64,000 nucleotides of DNA. It comes from Gammaproteobacteria bacterium. Lineage in GTDB: Bacteria > Pseudomonadota > Gammaproteobacteria > SZUA-152. Location: contig JAVVEP010000002.1 of assembly GCA_032250735.1 (NCBI GenBank), positions 189,293 to 253,292 on the forward strand. Direction: 5' to 3'. Below, one piece after another: positions 20,836 through 31,063 of the stretch (position 1 is the stretch's first letter; each line of letters opens with the position of its first letter). Under the pieces are notes generated by a model. The model was given only the letters and a program-made list of their open reading frames with translations, was not told where the DNA came from and ran no database searches. A program made the position numbers and the translations under genes.

Positions 20836-22806
20836 TTGCTGAATCTTTCCGTTTTTCAAGCGTGGCCACACGCGCCGCATCGGCCGACCAGGGCGATGTT
20901 CGTGGTCGCGATGCTGTGCGCGTGCTGCGCCAGTCGTGTAGTGGTGGCGGCAGAGCTGCCGGATGCCTCAAAACCCGGCGGGGCGCAGGCCGGTAGCGAG
21001 TTAAGGATGCCGGTTCCGCCCAATATGCGCCGTTTTTTGGCGACGCCCGAGGCGGAGCAGGCCCCGAAACCGGTGCCGGCCGGGACGCAGATCGAGGTCA
21101 CTGCCATCGTGCTGGAGGGCGTGGTGGAGCGCCCGGAACACGATATTCGGCTGGCCGAACTGAACGCCTTTGTGGAGCAACAACGTCAGCGGCTGTTGGC
21201 GCCGCCGAGCGCGGTAGAGGCGGCGGACAAGGCGGCCCCCCTGTCCGCACAAGACCGGGGTAAGCTGCTGAAAAAACTGGACAATGCCGATGGACAAAAA
21301 AGCGCGGATGACACCCTGCAAGAACTGGAACAGACGATCCAGGATTTTCGCCGCAAATCCGGCCCGAGCAATGAGCTGAGCCTCGCGCAACTGCAAGAGA
21401 TTGCCGCCCAGGTGGCTCAATATTACCAGCAGCGGGGGTTTATCCTGGTGCGGGCGGTGATTCCGCCGCAGACGATCCAGGAGGGCCGCGTCCATATCCG
21501 CGTGCTGGAGGGGATTCTGGGCAATGTCAGCATCGAGAAAAACCGGGACTACAACCGGGAACAGATGCTGCGCCCGTTCACGGATCTGGTGGGACAACCC
21601 GTCACCCGGCAGGCGATTGAGGAGGCGATGCTGCTGCTCAACGATTACCCCGGGCTGGAGACCTTCGCGGTATTCCGCCCCGGCCTGCATCCGGGCGAAA
21701 CGGATCTGCTGGTCTCGGTGCTGGCGGAAAAGACCCTCAACACCAACCTGCACTTTGACAACTATGGCTCGGAATACACCGGTGAATACCGCACCCGGCT
21801 GGATGTGGAATGGAACAATCTCTCCAGCGCGATCGACAGACTGCGGGCAAGTTACTCGAAGACCTATGACCCCCAGAACGGCAGCTATGGCTCCCTGTAT
21901 TATGAACGCATGGCCTTCGGCCCCCGGAATCTGCTGGGCGTGGGCGCCAGCAGCAACCACTATAGCCTCGGCTCCATCCTCGAGCCCTTCGGCATCTCCG
22001 GCACCACCACCCTGGCCCAGGCCTACTGGCGGCGTGCATTTCACCGCAGCCGATTACTTAATAGCTATGGCTTACTTCAACTCAGCCGCAAATCCGCCAA
22101 ACTTGATGTCACCGAAGGCGAAGACCGGGCCGATGAATTGACCGTGTTCAGTCTGGAGAGTGGTTTTAATTGGGCCGGCAGTTCACGGCGACACATGGCC
22201 AATGGCCGGCTCCACTACCACCAGGGCGTTGAAGGCCTGCTGGGGGCGATGGAGGCAACCAGTGATCCCGCGCTGACCGAGGCCAGTCGTCGCGGCGGTT
22301 CGGGGGCCTTTGCCGGTGGTGGATTTTCCAAACTCAATCTGGATTACGACCACTGGTACAGCATGACGCCAGGACACATGTTGCATCTCTCGTTGCGCGG
22401 TCAGCACTCGCAGGATCTGTTGACCTCGCTGGAACAAATGGCCATTGGTGGGCCCAATAGCGTGCGGGCCTATCCCACGGCGGCCTTTTTGCGGGATTCG
22501 GCCGTCTCCACCAGCATCGAATGGCTGATGCAGGCCCCCGGTTTTTCCCAGTGGAAGGCCTTCGGCAATAAGCGCTGGGGCGAGGTGTTGCAGGTTTCGC
22601 TGTTTATGGATTATGCCAAGGGCTGGTTGAATGACCCCCTGGCGAGCGACCGTGAGGTGGTCAGTATCAGCGGCATCGGCGCCGGGCTGCGTTTTAATTA
22701 TGAAACATTTTCCGCACGTTTTGAGTTTGCCTCGCCACTGGGTGATGAACCGCCGGACAATGACCGAGACCCGCAATATTTCCTGGAAATGAATTATGGA
22801 TTTTAA
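20836..22806 (+). CDS. TpsB outer-membrane transporter (ShlB/FhaC/HecB family)
   Basis: Omp85-superfamily pore that exports the adjacent TpsA protein. 656 residues from the TTG start. Order: signal peptide (core MFVVAMLCACCASRVVVAA), proline-rich linker, POTRA 1, POTRA 2 and a 16-strand barrel. POTRA 1 begins at IEVTAIVLEGVVERPEH and resumes with LSLAQLQEIAAQVAQYYQQR then GFILVRAVIPPQTIQEG. Between these lie about 70 extra charged, helix-prone residues. The barrel loop 6 motif is MAIGGPNSVRAYP, with VRAY in place of the usual VRGY. The start could instead be ATG at 20896, but the TTG start supplies the basic n-region of the signal peptide. Its last four codons overlap the start of tpsA. Confidence 0.9.
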   Translation: MLNLSVFQAWPHAPHRPTRAMFVVAMLCACCASRVVVAAELPDASKPGGAQAGSELRMPVPPNMRRFLATPEAEQAPKPVPAGTQIEVTAIVLEGVVERPEHDIRLAELNAFVEQQRQRLLAPPSAVEAADKAAPLSAQDRGKLLKKLDNADGQKSADDTLQELEQTIQDFRRKSGPSNELSLAQLQEIAAQVAQYYQQRGFILVRAVIPPQTIQEGRVHIRVLEGILGNVSIEKNRDYNREQMLRPFTDLVGQPVTRQAIEEAMLLLNDYPGLETFAVFRPGLHPGETDLLVSVLAEKTLNTNLHFDNYGSEYTGEYRTRLDVEWNNLSSAIDRLRASYSKTYDPQNGSYGSLYYERMAFGPRNLLGVGASSNHYSLGSILEPFGISGTTTLAQAYWRRAFHRSRLLNSYGLLQLSRKSAKLDVTEGEDRADELTVFSLESGFNWAGSSRRHMANGRLHYHQGVEGLLGAMEATSDPALTEASRRGGSGAFAGGGFSKLNLDYDHWYSMTPGHMLHLSLRGQHSQDLLTSLEQMAIGGPNSVRAYPTAAFLRDSAVSTSIEWLMQAPGFSQWKAFGNKRWGEVLQVSLFMDYAKGWLNDPLASDREVVSISGIGAGLRFNYETFSARFEFASPLGDEPPDNDRDPQYFLEMNYGF

Positions 22807-25800
22807 CCGCATGGCATCTCGTTTCGGACCGTATCGACTATTAGTGGCGACCAGCGTGTTATTCAGCACGCCGTGTTTTTCCGCACCAGTGGGTGGCGAG
22901 ATCACCGCCGGCACCGGACAGATCCAGACCCTCAGCGACACCACGACACTGGTCACCCAGCAGAGCAATGTGCTGTCCATAAACTGGCAGAGCCTCAACC
23001 TCGGTACCGATGAATTGCTGCGTTTCGAGCAGCCTTCCGCACAGTCAGCGGCCCTGAACAGCATCCTCGACCAGCAGCCCTCCCTGATCTTCGGCAAAAT
23101 CGAGGCCAATGGTCGTGTGTTTCTGATGAACCCCAACGGCATGATCTTTGGTGAATCCGCGCGCATCAATGTCGGCGCATTGGGCGCGGGCGCCTTTCAA
23201 ATGGAGGCCGGTTCATTCAACGACAATGGCGGTTTCTCGTTTACCACGGGCGCGGGGCGGGTGGAGAATGCCGGCCAGATCACGGTGCCGGAGGGTGGCT
23301 CGGTTGCCCTGATCGGACAGACGGTGAGTAACAACGGACAGATCAGCGCCCGGCTGGGCAAGATTCATCTGCTGAGCGCGGATGCCGCCAGCCTGAGCTT
23401 TGACAACGACGGCCTGATCCAGTTTGCGCTCAGCAGGGACACGGTGGAAAACGCCCTCAACAGTGAATCTGCCGTGCATAACAACGGCGTGCTACAGGCC
23501 GATGGCGGTTATGTCGTGCTGGAGGCCCACGCCGCCCGCAACGTCTACCACAACGTGGTGAATAATGAGGGCCTGATCCAGGCCAGCCGTATCCGCAATG
23601 AGGGTGGTGTGATTCGCCTGGAAGGCAGCGGCGGCAATGTCATTAATTCCGGCGAGCTTAACGCGACCGGTTTAGATGAAGGTCAGACGGGTGGCGAGAT
23701 CACGATGATGGGCGATCGCGTCGGGGTGTTCGGGGATGCCCGCATCGATGTCTCCGGTGCGGAGGGTGGCGGCAGCATCGCCATCGGCGGCTATCGCAAG
23801 GGCGCCGGCGAGAACACGGCCGCGTTTACCCAGGTGGGCGCGGACACCGATCTGCGGGCGGATGCCATCAGCCGTGGCGATGGCGGTGAGATTGTCGTCT
23901 GGGCGGATGACACCAGCTGGGCCGCGGGCACAGTGTCCGCCACCGGCGGGGCGCTCGGCGGTGACGGGGGCTTTGTGGAGATCTCCGGCAGGCAGGGCCT
24001 GGTGTTGTCGGCCGGGGTGGACCTGAGTGCGGCCAGGGGTTCGCTGGGCACTCTACTGTTGGATCCAACCGACATCATTATTCACGATCAGGCCGATGGG
24101 GCACAGGGCAATGACGGGCTATTACCGGACCTGTCCGACGCAACACAGGGCGCAGGCAGCTTTGACATCGGCGAACTGGCGCTGGAGGCGCTGGGCTTCA
24201 ATAGCAACCTGGTTCTGGAGGCCACCAACAATATTACGATCAATGACCTCGCCGACAATAGCCTGGACTTTCTCATCAACAGCGGCGGCTCCATCACCAT
24301 GACCGCCGACGCCGGTGTCCCCGATGGGGTGGGCAGCCTGACGATGAACACCGGCGACGCCATCACCACACAGGGCAGCGCGCTGACCCTGTCCGGCGCC
24401 GGCATCACCCTCGGCAGCCTGAGCACGGGCGACGGGGCGATAACCATAAATAGTACAAGAAGTGTCGACATGGGTGCGGCCACCAGTGCCACCAACACAA
24501 TCAATGTCACCGTGGACAGCGACAACAATGGCGCAGAGACCCTGACCCTGCGCGGCGCATTATCCGGCAGCACGGTGAACCTTCTGGGCGGAAGCAATGG
24601 CGGTGACACGCTGATTGCGCCGGATTCCATCAACGCCTGGACGGTCAGCGCCCTCAACGCCGGCACGCTCAATGGCGCGGCCTTCTCACAGTTCCCCAAT
24701 CTCACCGGCGGCAGCCTGGACGACACCTTTGCACTGAGCGGTACGGGAAGCATCGCCGGCGTGTTCGACGGGGCGGGCCATAGTGTAGGCGACACGGTCG
24801 ATTACTCGGGACGACCGGGTGGGATCTTTTCGGTCACCCTGGATGGCAATGTGCAGAATATCGAAAATCTCATCGGCAATGGTAACGACAACTCGACATT
24901 GATCGCCGCTGATGTGGCGAATACCTGGATGATCACCGCCGAAAATGACGGCACGGTGGCGGGAGTTGCCTTTACCAATTTTAAAAATATCACCGGCGGC
25001 AGTGATACCGATGACTTCATACTCAGCGGTGGATCGGTAACGGGCACCGTCGATGGTGGTGGCGGCATCAATAGCCTGACCGCCAACGATACGGACAATG
25101 ACTGGAATATCCTGTCTGCCGATGGTGGCAATATTGTCGCCTCGGTGTTTGCCTTTACCAATATCGCCAACCTGATCGGTGGTGGGCTGGTTGACAGCTT
25201 TCTGATCAATGCCGGATCCATCAGTGGCACGATTGATGGTGGTGCCGGCAGTGATGCACTGTCCGCCGCTAATGTGGCCAATGTCTGGACGATCACCAAT
25301 AATGATGCAGGCACTGTTACCAATGTGAATGCCTTCCAGAGCATCGAAAATCTTATCGGCAGAACCAGTACCGATGATTTCACCCTTGCCGTCGGCGTAA
25401 CGATGAGCGGCACCATAGATGGGGGAGGGGGAGACGATAGCATCGACCTTTCCGCCCAGATAGGTACGGTGGTGGATCTGGCCGGTAGCAGTTATGCCAA
25501 TATCGAGCAATATACCGGTAATGCAACCGACAGCACCCTGATCGGGGCGGACACCCCGAATGTATGGACCATCAATGGCAGTCTTGATGGCATCGATGAC
25601 GGCACCGTGGGGCTGATCAGCTTTACCAATTTTAACAATCTCACCGGCGGCACGGACACGGACACCTTTACCTTATCGGGTGGCACCCTCAGCGGCACCC
25701 TGGACGGCGGCGGCGGCACTGACACCCTGGTGGGCGACAACCTGCCCAATACCTGGAATATATCGTCAGCCGATGCCGGTACGGCAACGGGCATCGGTGG

Positions 25801-28800
25801 AGGATTTTCCAGTATCGAAAACCTGACCGGCAATGCCAATACGGACGACTTTATCTTTGCCGATGGCAGCAGTCTGTCGGGCGTCATCAATGGCGCCACC
25901 GGTAGCGATCGCGTCGACTTTTCTGCGGAGTCTGCTGCGGTTGTCGTCACCATGGGCGCGGCGGGTTTTGCGAACATAGAGAGCTTTGAAGGCAATAATA
26001 CTGACAGCACCATCATCGGAGACAATGTGGCAAACGACTGGGTGATTAATGGCGACAATGATGGCACGGTCAGCTATTTTACCGGCAGCACCGCCTTCAG
26101 CAATTTTACCAATCTCACCGGCGGCTCGGATACGGACAGCTTCCGGCTCTCGGGTGGCAGCATCATTGTGCAGATTGATGGTGGCGGTGGGGTGAATACC
26201 CTGATTGGCTATAATCAGGTGAATGACTGGGCCATCAGTGGCGCCAATGCCGGCACTGTTACCGGCGTCGTCGGCTTTAGCAATATTGAAAACCTGACAG
26301 GTGGCTCTGACACCGACAACTTCGTATTTGCGGATCCCGGTTCCATCAGCGGCGTGATCAATGGCGCGGCGGGGACGGACGAGGTTAGTTATGCGGCAAA
26401 AACCGCTGCGGTGGTGGTCGATATCGCGGACAGCAATTTTTTGAGCATCGAGTCCTTCATCGGTAATGATACGGACAGCACACTGCTGGGGGATAATACG
26501 CTCAATGCCTGGAGCATCACCGGCGCCAATAGCGGCACCGTCGGCATTGTCTCGTTTGCAGGCTTCAATCATCTCACCGGCAACGACGCGGCCGATACCT
26601 TCCAGTTTTCGGTCGGTGGCAGTCTTGCTGGCAGCATCACCGGCACTGGCAGCATCACCGGTGGTCTGGGCAATGACACCCTACAGGGTAAGGATACGGA
26701 CAATAGCTGGGCTATTACCGGTGCCGATACGGGTACCCTCAATAGCGTGGTGGCATTCTCGGAATTAGAATCCCTGCTCGGCGGCAATGCGGTGGATACC
26801 TTCACCTTCGCTGACGGCAGCAGTTTTGGCGGTGTCATCAATGGCGGGGCGGGCAGTGATGTGGTCAATCAGGCGGCGATCACTACCCCCGTCAATATCA
26901 ACCTGGCATCCGCCTCGTTCGCCAGCATCGAGAGTTTTATCGGCAACGGTACCAACAGCTCCCTGTCAGGCCCCGCCGTGAACAGTACCTGGCTGGTGAC
27001 AGCAATCGACAGCGGTACGGTAAACGGCATCAACTTCAGCGGTTTTAATAACATCACGGGCAATACCCAAACAGACACCTTTCAGATTACTAGCGGGGAG
27101 ATAACCGGCATTATATCTGGTGGGCTGGGGATAGACACCCTCACCGCACGCGATGTCGCCAATACCTGGAATATCAGCGGCACCGATACGGGCAATGTCA
27201 CCGATGTGGCGAGCTTTTCGCAGATAGAGAATCTGACGGGTGGCAGCACAACCGATACCTTTGTGTTTGGTGCGGTGGGGGACGTGAGCGGCAATATTAA
27301 TGGTGGGGCCGGCGCGGATACCGTTGACCTCGCGAACAAATCCGGAGCGGTAGCGATCGACCTGGCATCCAGCCGATTCACCAATATCGAGACATTTATT
27401 GGTAATAACATTAACAGCACGCTCACTGGCCCCGCCAGTTTAAATACCTGGCAGATTACCGGCAATAACGATGGCAGTGTCGGTGGCATCGCCTTTAATA
27501 ATTTCAATAACCTCGTCGGCAATATCAACGTGGATGTTTTCTTGTTTCAGAATGGTGGCGCCATCACCGGCATTGTAGACGGTGGCTCGGGTCAGGATAC
27601 CGTCGATTTCACACTGGAGAGCGGCGTAGTGGATGTAGTTCTCGGATCCACCAACTACGCCCGGATAGAGACCTTCGTCGGTAACAATGTTTCCAGCACG
27701 CTGACCGGCGATGCACTCGCCAATACCTGGGTCATCACCGACGTCAATGAGGGGACTCTCGGGACAATCAGCTTCAGTGATTTTAATAATCTTGTGGGCA
27801 ACTCCGGCAGCGATCATTTTACACTGAACGGTGGCAGCATTACGGGTACGGTTGACGGGGCCGCTGGCGCCAACACGATTACGGCGGATAATACCGCAAA
27901 CAGCTGGACCATCACCGCAGCGGATGCCGGCAGTGTCACCGGCATATCGGCATTCTCCAATATCGAAAATCTGAACGGCAATGCCGGCACGGATGGCTTC
28001 ACGTTTGCGGATGGCGGTAGTATCTCCGGTGTGGTGAACGGTGCCGGAGGAGTTGATGTGGTGGATCAGTCGGCGCAATCCGGATTCGTCAATCTGCTGC
28101 TGGGTAGCAGTGGCTATACCAATATCGAGAGTTTTATCGGTAACGGTGGCAATAGCACCCTGACCGGCGATAACACGATCAACACCTGGACCCTTACCGG
28201 GCCGGATACCGGCACCGTCGGTTCCGTGAACTTCGCCAATATCAGTAATCTCCAGGGCGGCAGCAATGATGACAGCTTCACCACCAACGGTGGAACGGTC
28301 ACCGGACAAATCAACGGCGGTAGTGGCAATGATCTCATTCTGGCCGAAAATGTGATCAACACCTGGAACATCACCGGCGCCAACACCGGCAACGTCAATG
28401 GGATTAATAGTTTTACTGACATCGAAAACCTGCTGGGCAACGCCAGCGTCGATAACTATATCTTTGCCGATGGCAGCAGCTTCAGCGGGGTGATTGATGG
28501 GGCAGGCGGATCCGATGTGGTGGACCACTCTTCGGAAACCAATGCGGTTATCGTCTCTCTGGCCAGCGGCCAATACCAGAACATTGAATTATTCGTCGGC
28601 AATACTACCAACAGTACCCTGGTGGGCGACAACACCACCAATGCCTGGTCGATCACGGGCGGCAATGCCGGTGCGGTGAACAGCATCAACTTTACCGGGT
28701 ACAACAATGTCACGGGCAATGCGAGTGCCGATACCTTTACGCTTGCCGGTGGCAACATCACCGGTACCATTGATGGCGGTTCCGGCAATGACAGCATTCA

Positions 28801-31063
28801 GGCCGAAAATATCACCAACACCTGGAATGTCACCGCGCAGGATGCCGGCAATCTCACCCAGGTCAACGCCTTTCAGAATATCGACAACCTGCTGGGGGGC
28901 AGCGCCGTTGACACCTTCAACCTCGATGCGAATCTGTCAGGCATGGTGAGCGGCGGCGGGGGAGACGATCTTGTCAATCTGGGTGGGCTGGTGACCATCG
29001 GTGGCGGGCTGATCGGTGGAACCAGCACGGATACGCTGACCGGCCCGGACCAGAATAGTAGCTGGATCATTGCCGGCCTTGACAGTGGCTTTGTGAACGG
29101 CACTGCCTTCTCGCAGATAGAATCCCTCAACGGCGGAATAGGGAATGACAGCTTTAATATCAGCAATGCCGCCGCCGCGGGCATCTCTGGCGGCATCGCG
29201 GGCGGGGCAGGCGACGACAACCTCGCGGTGGACTATGTCGCCGCCTCATCACGCAATATCACGTTTGATGGCGGCACCGGGACCGACAGCATCAGCCTGA
29301 CCGGTACGGCTAGCGGATTGATCAATACATTTACATTTGGACCCGCCAGTGATGCCGTGATGATCACCAGCAACAGCGGTAGTATCAACCAGACAGTAAC
29401 AGGCTCTGGCGTTGAAGCAGCCAACGACAGCATGACCGCCGACACCATCAATCTGCTGGGCTCTACCGGCGACGATGTCATGCAGTTGTCACCGGGATCG
29501 ATCGGCGGTTCACAACCAGTCAGCTTTCAGATTAGCGGAATGCCCGCGCTGCAGTTTTCAAACAAAACCGATCTCGCTATCAATGCCGGTGCGGGAAGCG
29601 ATTCGGTTACCATCACCGGGGCCGTGACGCTGGCCGGTGATATCACGCTTGCCGCCGAATCCGTCGTCCAAGGCGCCGGCGGACAGTTGGGGGCGGACAC
29701 GCTAACTCTCGCCGATGTTGCCAGTATCGGGTCATCCTCTAATCCACTGGCCACCTCGGTCAACACTCTGGACATCACAGGGGCTACAGTAGACGCCTAT
29801 GTTTTAGAGTCCAACGGCCTGGCAGCATCGGCCGAGAACGTCAGCGGAGTCCTGTCGATCACCACCAATGCCGGGAACATTACCTCATCGGGCCGTTTTA
29901 ACGTGACCGGCACATCGGCCTTCGCGGTGGCGGACGGTGGCTCCATCATTCTGGATGATGCGGCAAACCTGTTCTCCGGCACGCCGGGCTTTTCATCGTC
30001 CGGCACCATCCATCACCTGTTATTGACCGACAACAGCGCGGTGGATATTCCCAGCCTCACTCTTACGGGTGATCTGGAAATACTCGCCACGGGTATGGTT
30101 ACCCAGGCGGGGGCACTGAACATACAGGGCAACACCATCATCGATGCCAATACCAGCACGATTACCTTGACCGACGCCGGCAACGATTTCGCCGGTAGCG
30201 TCAGCCTGCGCAATAGCGGACAGGCAAACACCGCCATCACCGATGCCAACAGTCTGCAGCTGGCCGCCTCCAGTGTGGGCAGCGGTACGCTCAACATCAG
30301 CGCCGGGGCCATCAGCCAGTCCGGCTCGCTGGTGCAGGCTGCCGGTGCGGGCACGGCCACCTTCACCGCCGACAGCGGTGATATCGCGCTGACCAATGGA
30401 GGCAACGAATTTACCGGCGCCGTGGTGATCAACAACACAGGTCCCGGCGATAGCGCCTTGACCGACAGCAGCGGACTGACCCTGGCGGCATCGACCACCA
30501 GCGGCGGCGACCTCACGATTATCGCCAATGACACGATCAACCTCAGCGGCACAACTACATCCAATAATGGCGATATCAGCATTACCGCCAACACCGGCGA
30601 TATCCAGTTAGGTCTCCTGAATGCCGGTTCAGGCAGGCTAACTATCAACGCCGCCAGCGGCAATGTGATCGGCGATACCAGCACGATCACCAACCCGAAT
30701 CTCAGCAGTCAGACCCTTGAGATATTCGCCGGCGAGACCATCGGCAGTTTCAACAATCCCATTTCCGTCAATGTCGCCTCAGGTGGCACCAGCCTGTTCA
30801 TCGCCGGTGAGGGGTCGGCGAATATCATCGGCCTACCCGGCACGATTCTCCCAGGCTCGGTACTGGTAAACGACGTCACCACCACCAATATCGCCGTCGG
30901 CAAAGGCCAAAGCGTCTCCTTCATCGAAAACACCATCCGCCCCACACAGGCATTCCTCTCGCCGCTGTACGACATCTCCAGTGGTGGCCTCCACCTGTAC
31001 GACTATGAGTACAACCGCGAACCGGATGAGAAAGCCAAACGGAGAACGGATCGGCGCAAGTAA
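22796..31063 (+). CDS. Giant TpsA exoprotein, filamentous-haemagglutinin-like, with alternating repeats
   Basis: Secreted two-partner-system protein of 2755 residues. Order: signal peptide (LLVATSVLFSTPCFSAPVGG); TPS secretion domain, about residues 32-280, with NPNGMIFG near residue 112 as in FHA-family N-termini; a beta-helix linker with GGFVEISGRQGLVLSAG and LLLDPTDIIIHD; about 20 repeats from residue 613 to 2148 (see repeat entry); and a further beta-helix region rich in Asn, Gly and Thr. It ends in a short basic tail. There is no VENN motif or recognisable toxin domain and no immunity gene, so a large adhesin or matrix protein is more likely than a contact-dependent toxin. The start overlaps tpsB by 11 bases, implying translational coupling. 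ATG 22811 is an alternative start. Confidence 0.9.
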   Translation: MDFNRMASRFGPYRLLVATSVLFSTPCFSAPVGGEITAGTGQIQTLSDTTTLVTQQSNVLSINWQSLNLGTDELLRFEQPSAQSAALNSILDQQPSLIFGKIEANGRVFLMNPNGMIFGESARINVGALGAGAFQMEAGSFNDNGGFSFTTGAGRVENAGQITVPEGGSVALIGQTVSNNGQISARLGKIHLLSADAASLSFDNDGLIQFALSRDTVENALNSESAVHNNGVLQADGGYVVLEAHAARNVYHNVVNNEGLIQASRIRNEGGVIRLEGSGGNVINSGELNATGLDEGQTGGEITMMGDRVGVFGDARIDVSGAEGGGSIAIGGYRKGAGENTAAFTQVGADTDLRADAISRGDGGEIVVWADDTSWAAGTVSATGGALGGDGGFVEISGRQGLVLSAGVDLSAARGSLGTLLLDPTDIIIHDQADGAQGNDGLLPDLSDATQGAGSFDIGELALEALGFNSNLVLEATNNITINDLADNSLDFLINSGGSITMTADAGVPDGVGSLTMNTGDAITTQGSALTLSGAGITLGSLSTGDGAITINSTRSVDMGAATSATNTINVTVDSDNNGAETLTLRGALSGSTVNLLGGSNGGDTLIAPDSINAWTVSALNAGTLNGAAFSQFPNLTGGSLDDTFALSGTGSIAGVFDGAGHSVGDTVDYSGRPGGIFSVTLDGNVQNIENLIGNGNDNSTLIAADVANTWMITAENDGTVAGVAFTNFKNITGGSDTDDFILSGGSVTGTVDGGGGINSLTANDTDNDWNILSADGGNIVASVFAFTNIANLIGGGLVDSFLINAGSISGTIDGGAGSDALSAANVANVWTITNNDAGTVTNVNAFQSIENLIGRTSTDDFTLAVGVTMSGTIDGGGGDDSIDLSAQIGTVVDLAGSSYANIEQYTGNATDSTLIGADTPNVWTINGSLDGIDDGTVGLISFTNFNNLTGGTDTDTFTLSGGTLSGTLDGGGGTDTLVGDNLPNTWNISSADAGTATGIGGGFSSIENLTGNANTDDFIFADGSSLSGVINGATGSDRVDFSAESAAVVVTMGAAGFANIESFEGNNTDSTIIGDNVANDWVINGDNDGTVSYFTGSTAFSNFTNLTGGSDTDSFRLSGGSIIVQIDGGGGVNTLIGYNQVNDWAISGANAGTVTGVVGFSNIENLTGGSDTDNFVFADPGSISGVINGAAGTDEVSYAAKTAAVVVDIADSNFLSIESFIGNDTDSTLLGDNTLNAWSITGANSGTVGIVSFAGFNHLTGNDAADTFQFSVGGSLAGSITGTGSITGGLGNDTLQGKDTDNSWAITGADTGTLNSVVAFSELESLLGGNAVDTFTFADGSSFGGVINGGAGSDVVNQAAITTPVNINLASASFASIESFIGNGTNSSLSGPAVNSTWLVTAIDSGTVNGINFSGFNNITGNTQTDTFQITSGEITGIISGGLGIDTLTARDVANTWNISGTDTGNVTDVASFSQIENLTGGSTTDTFVFGAVGDVSGNINGGAGADTVDLANKSGAVAIDLASSRFTNIETFIGNNINSTLTGPASLNTWQITGNNDGSVGGIAFNNFNNLVGNINVDVFLFQNGGAITGIVDGGSGQDTVDFTLESGVVDVVLGSTNYARIETFVGNNVSSTLTGDALANTWVITDVNEGTLGTISFSDFNNLVGNSGSDHFTLNGGSITGTVDGAAGANTITADNTANSWTITAADAGSVTGISAFSNIENLNGNAGTDGFTFADGGSISGVVNGAGGVDVVDQSAQSGFVNLLLGSSGYTNIESFIGNGGNSTLTGDNTINTWTLTGPDTGTVGSVNFANISNLQGGSNDDSFTTNGGTVTGQINGGSGNDLILAENVINTWNITGANTGNVNGINSFTDIENLLGNASVDNYIFADGSSFSGVIDGAGGSDVVDHSSETNAVIVSLASGQYQNIELFVGNTTNSTLVGDNTTNAWSITGGNAGAVNSINFTGYNNVTGNASADTFTLAGGNITGTIDGGSGNDSIQAENITNTWNVTAQDAGNLTQVNAFQNIDNLLGGSAVDTFNLDANLSGMVSGGGGDDLVNLGGLVTIGGGLIGGTSTDTLTGPDQNSSWIIAGLDSGFVNGTAFSQIESLNGGIGNDSFNISNAAAAGISGGIAGGAGDDNLAVDYVAASSRNITFDGGTGTDSISLTGTASGLINTFTFGPASDAVMITSNSGSINQTVTGSGVEAANDSMTADTINLLGSTGDDVMQLSPGSIGGSQPVSFQISGMPALQFSNKTDLAINAGAGSDSVTITGAVTLAGDITLAAESVVQGAGGQLGADTLTLADVASIGSSSNPLATSVNTLDITGATVDAYVLESNGLAASAENVSGVLSITTNAGNITSSGRFNVTGTSAFAVADGGSIILDDAANLFSGTPGFSSSGTIHHLLLTDNSAVDIPSLTLTGDLEILATGMVTQAGALNIQGNTIIDANTSTITLTDAGNDFAGSVSLRNSGQANTAITDANSLQLAASSVGSGTLNISAGAISQSGSLVQAAGAGTATFTADSGDIALTNGGNEFTGAVVINNTGPGDSALTDSSGLTLAASTTSGGDLTIIANDTINLSGTTTSNNGDISITANTGDIQLGLLNAGSGRLTINAASGNVIGDTSTITNPNLSSQTLEIFAGETIGSFNNPISVNVASGGTSLFIAGEGSANIIGLPGTILPGSVLVNDVTTTNIAVGKGQSVSFIENTIRPTQAFLSPLYDISSGGLHLYDYEYNREPDEKAKRRTDRRK
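24632..29239 (+). repeat. About 20 imperfect repeats of two alternating sizes inside tpsA
   Basis: Each unit starts near Asn-x-Trp (NTW, NDW, NAW, NVW) followed by I-T-G-x-D-x-G-T-V, then an F-x-N-I/F-x-N-L-T-G-G segment, then T-D-x-F-x-F/L, then GSISG-x-I-x-GG-x-G-x-D. Short units are about 59 residues and stop there. Long units are about 94 residues and add a V-V-x-L-A-S-S-x-F-x-N-I-E-S-F-I-G-N block. They mostly alternate short, long, short, long. Exceptions are two short units in succession early in the array (second and third units) and two long units in the middle (twelfth and thirteenth). A composite period is therefore about 153 residues or 460 bases. Divergence is high enough that the DNA is not a simple tandem array. 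Confidence 0.88.

Noticed and set aside
20615..20842. A 75-codon open frame upstream of and overlapping the tpsB start.
   Set aside because: No family resemblance; its last third is just the translated degenerate repeats. Translational coupling through it cannot be excluded.
24686..28573. Long minus-strand open frames across tpsA, for example 27440-28573 and 24686-25510.
   Set aside because: They are shadows of the repetitive, stop-poor tpsA sequence with no family motifs and no ribosome-binding sites.
24632..29239. A repetitive stretch that at first sight might be a CRISPR array or satellite.
   Set aside because: The repeats are about 180-280 bases, diverged, and lie in one open frame with coherent protein periodicity; they are protein repeats of tpsA.
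22796..31063. Contact-dependent inhibition (CdiA-type) toxin function for the giant exoprotein.
   Set aside because: No VENN or similar pretoxin motif, no distinct C-terminal toxin domain and no small immunity gene downstream.
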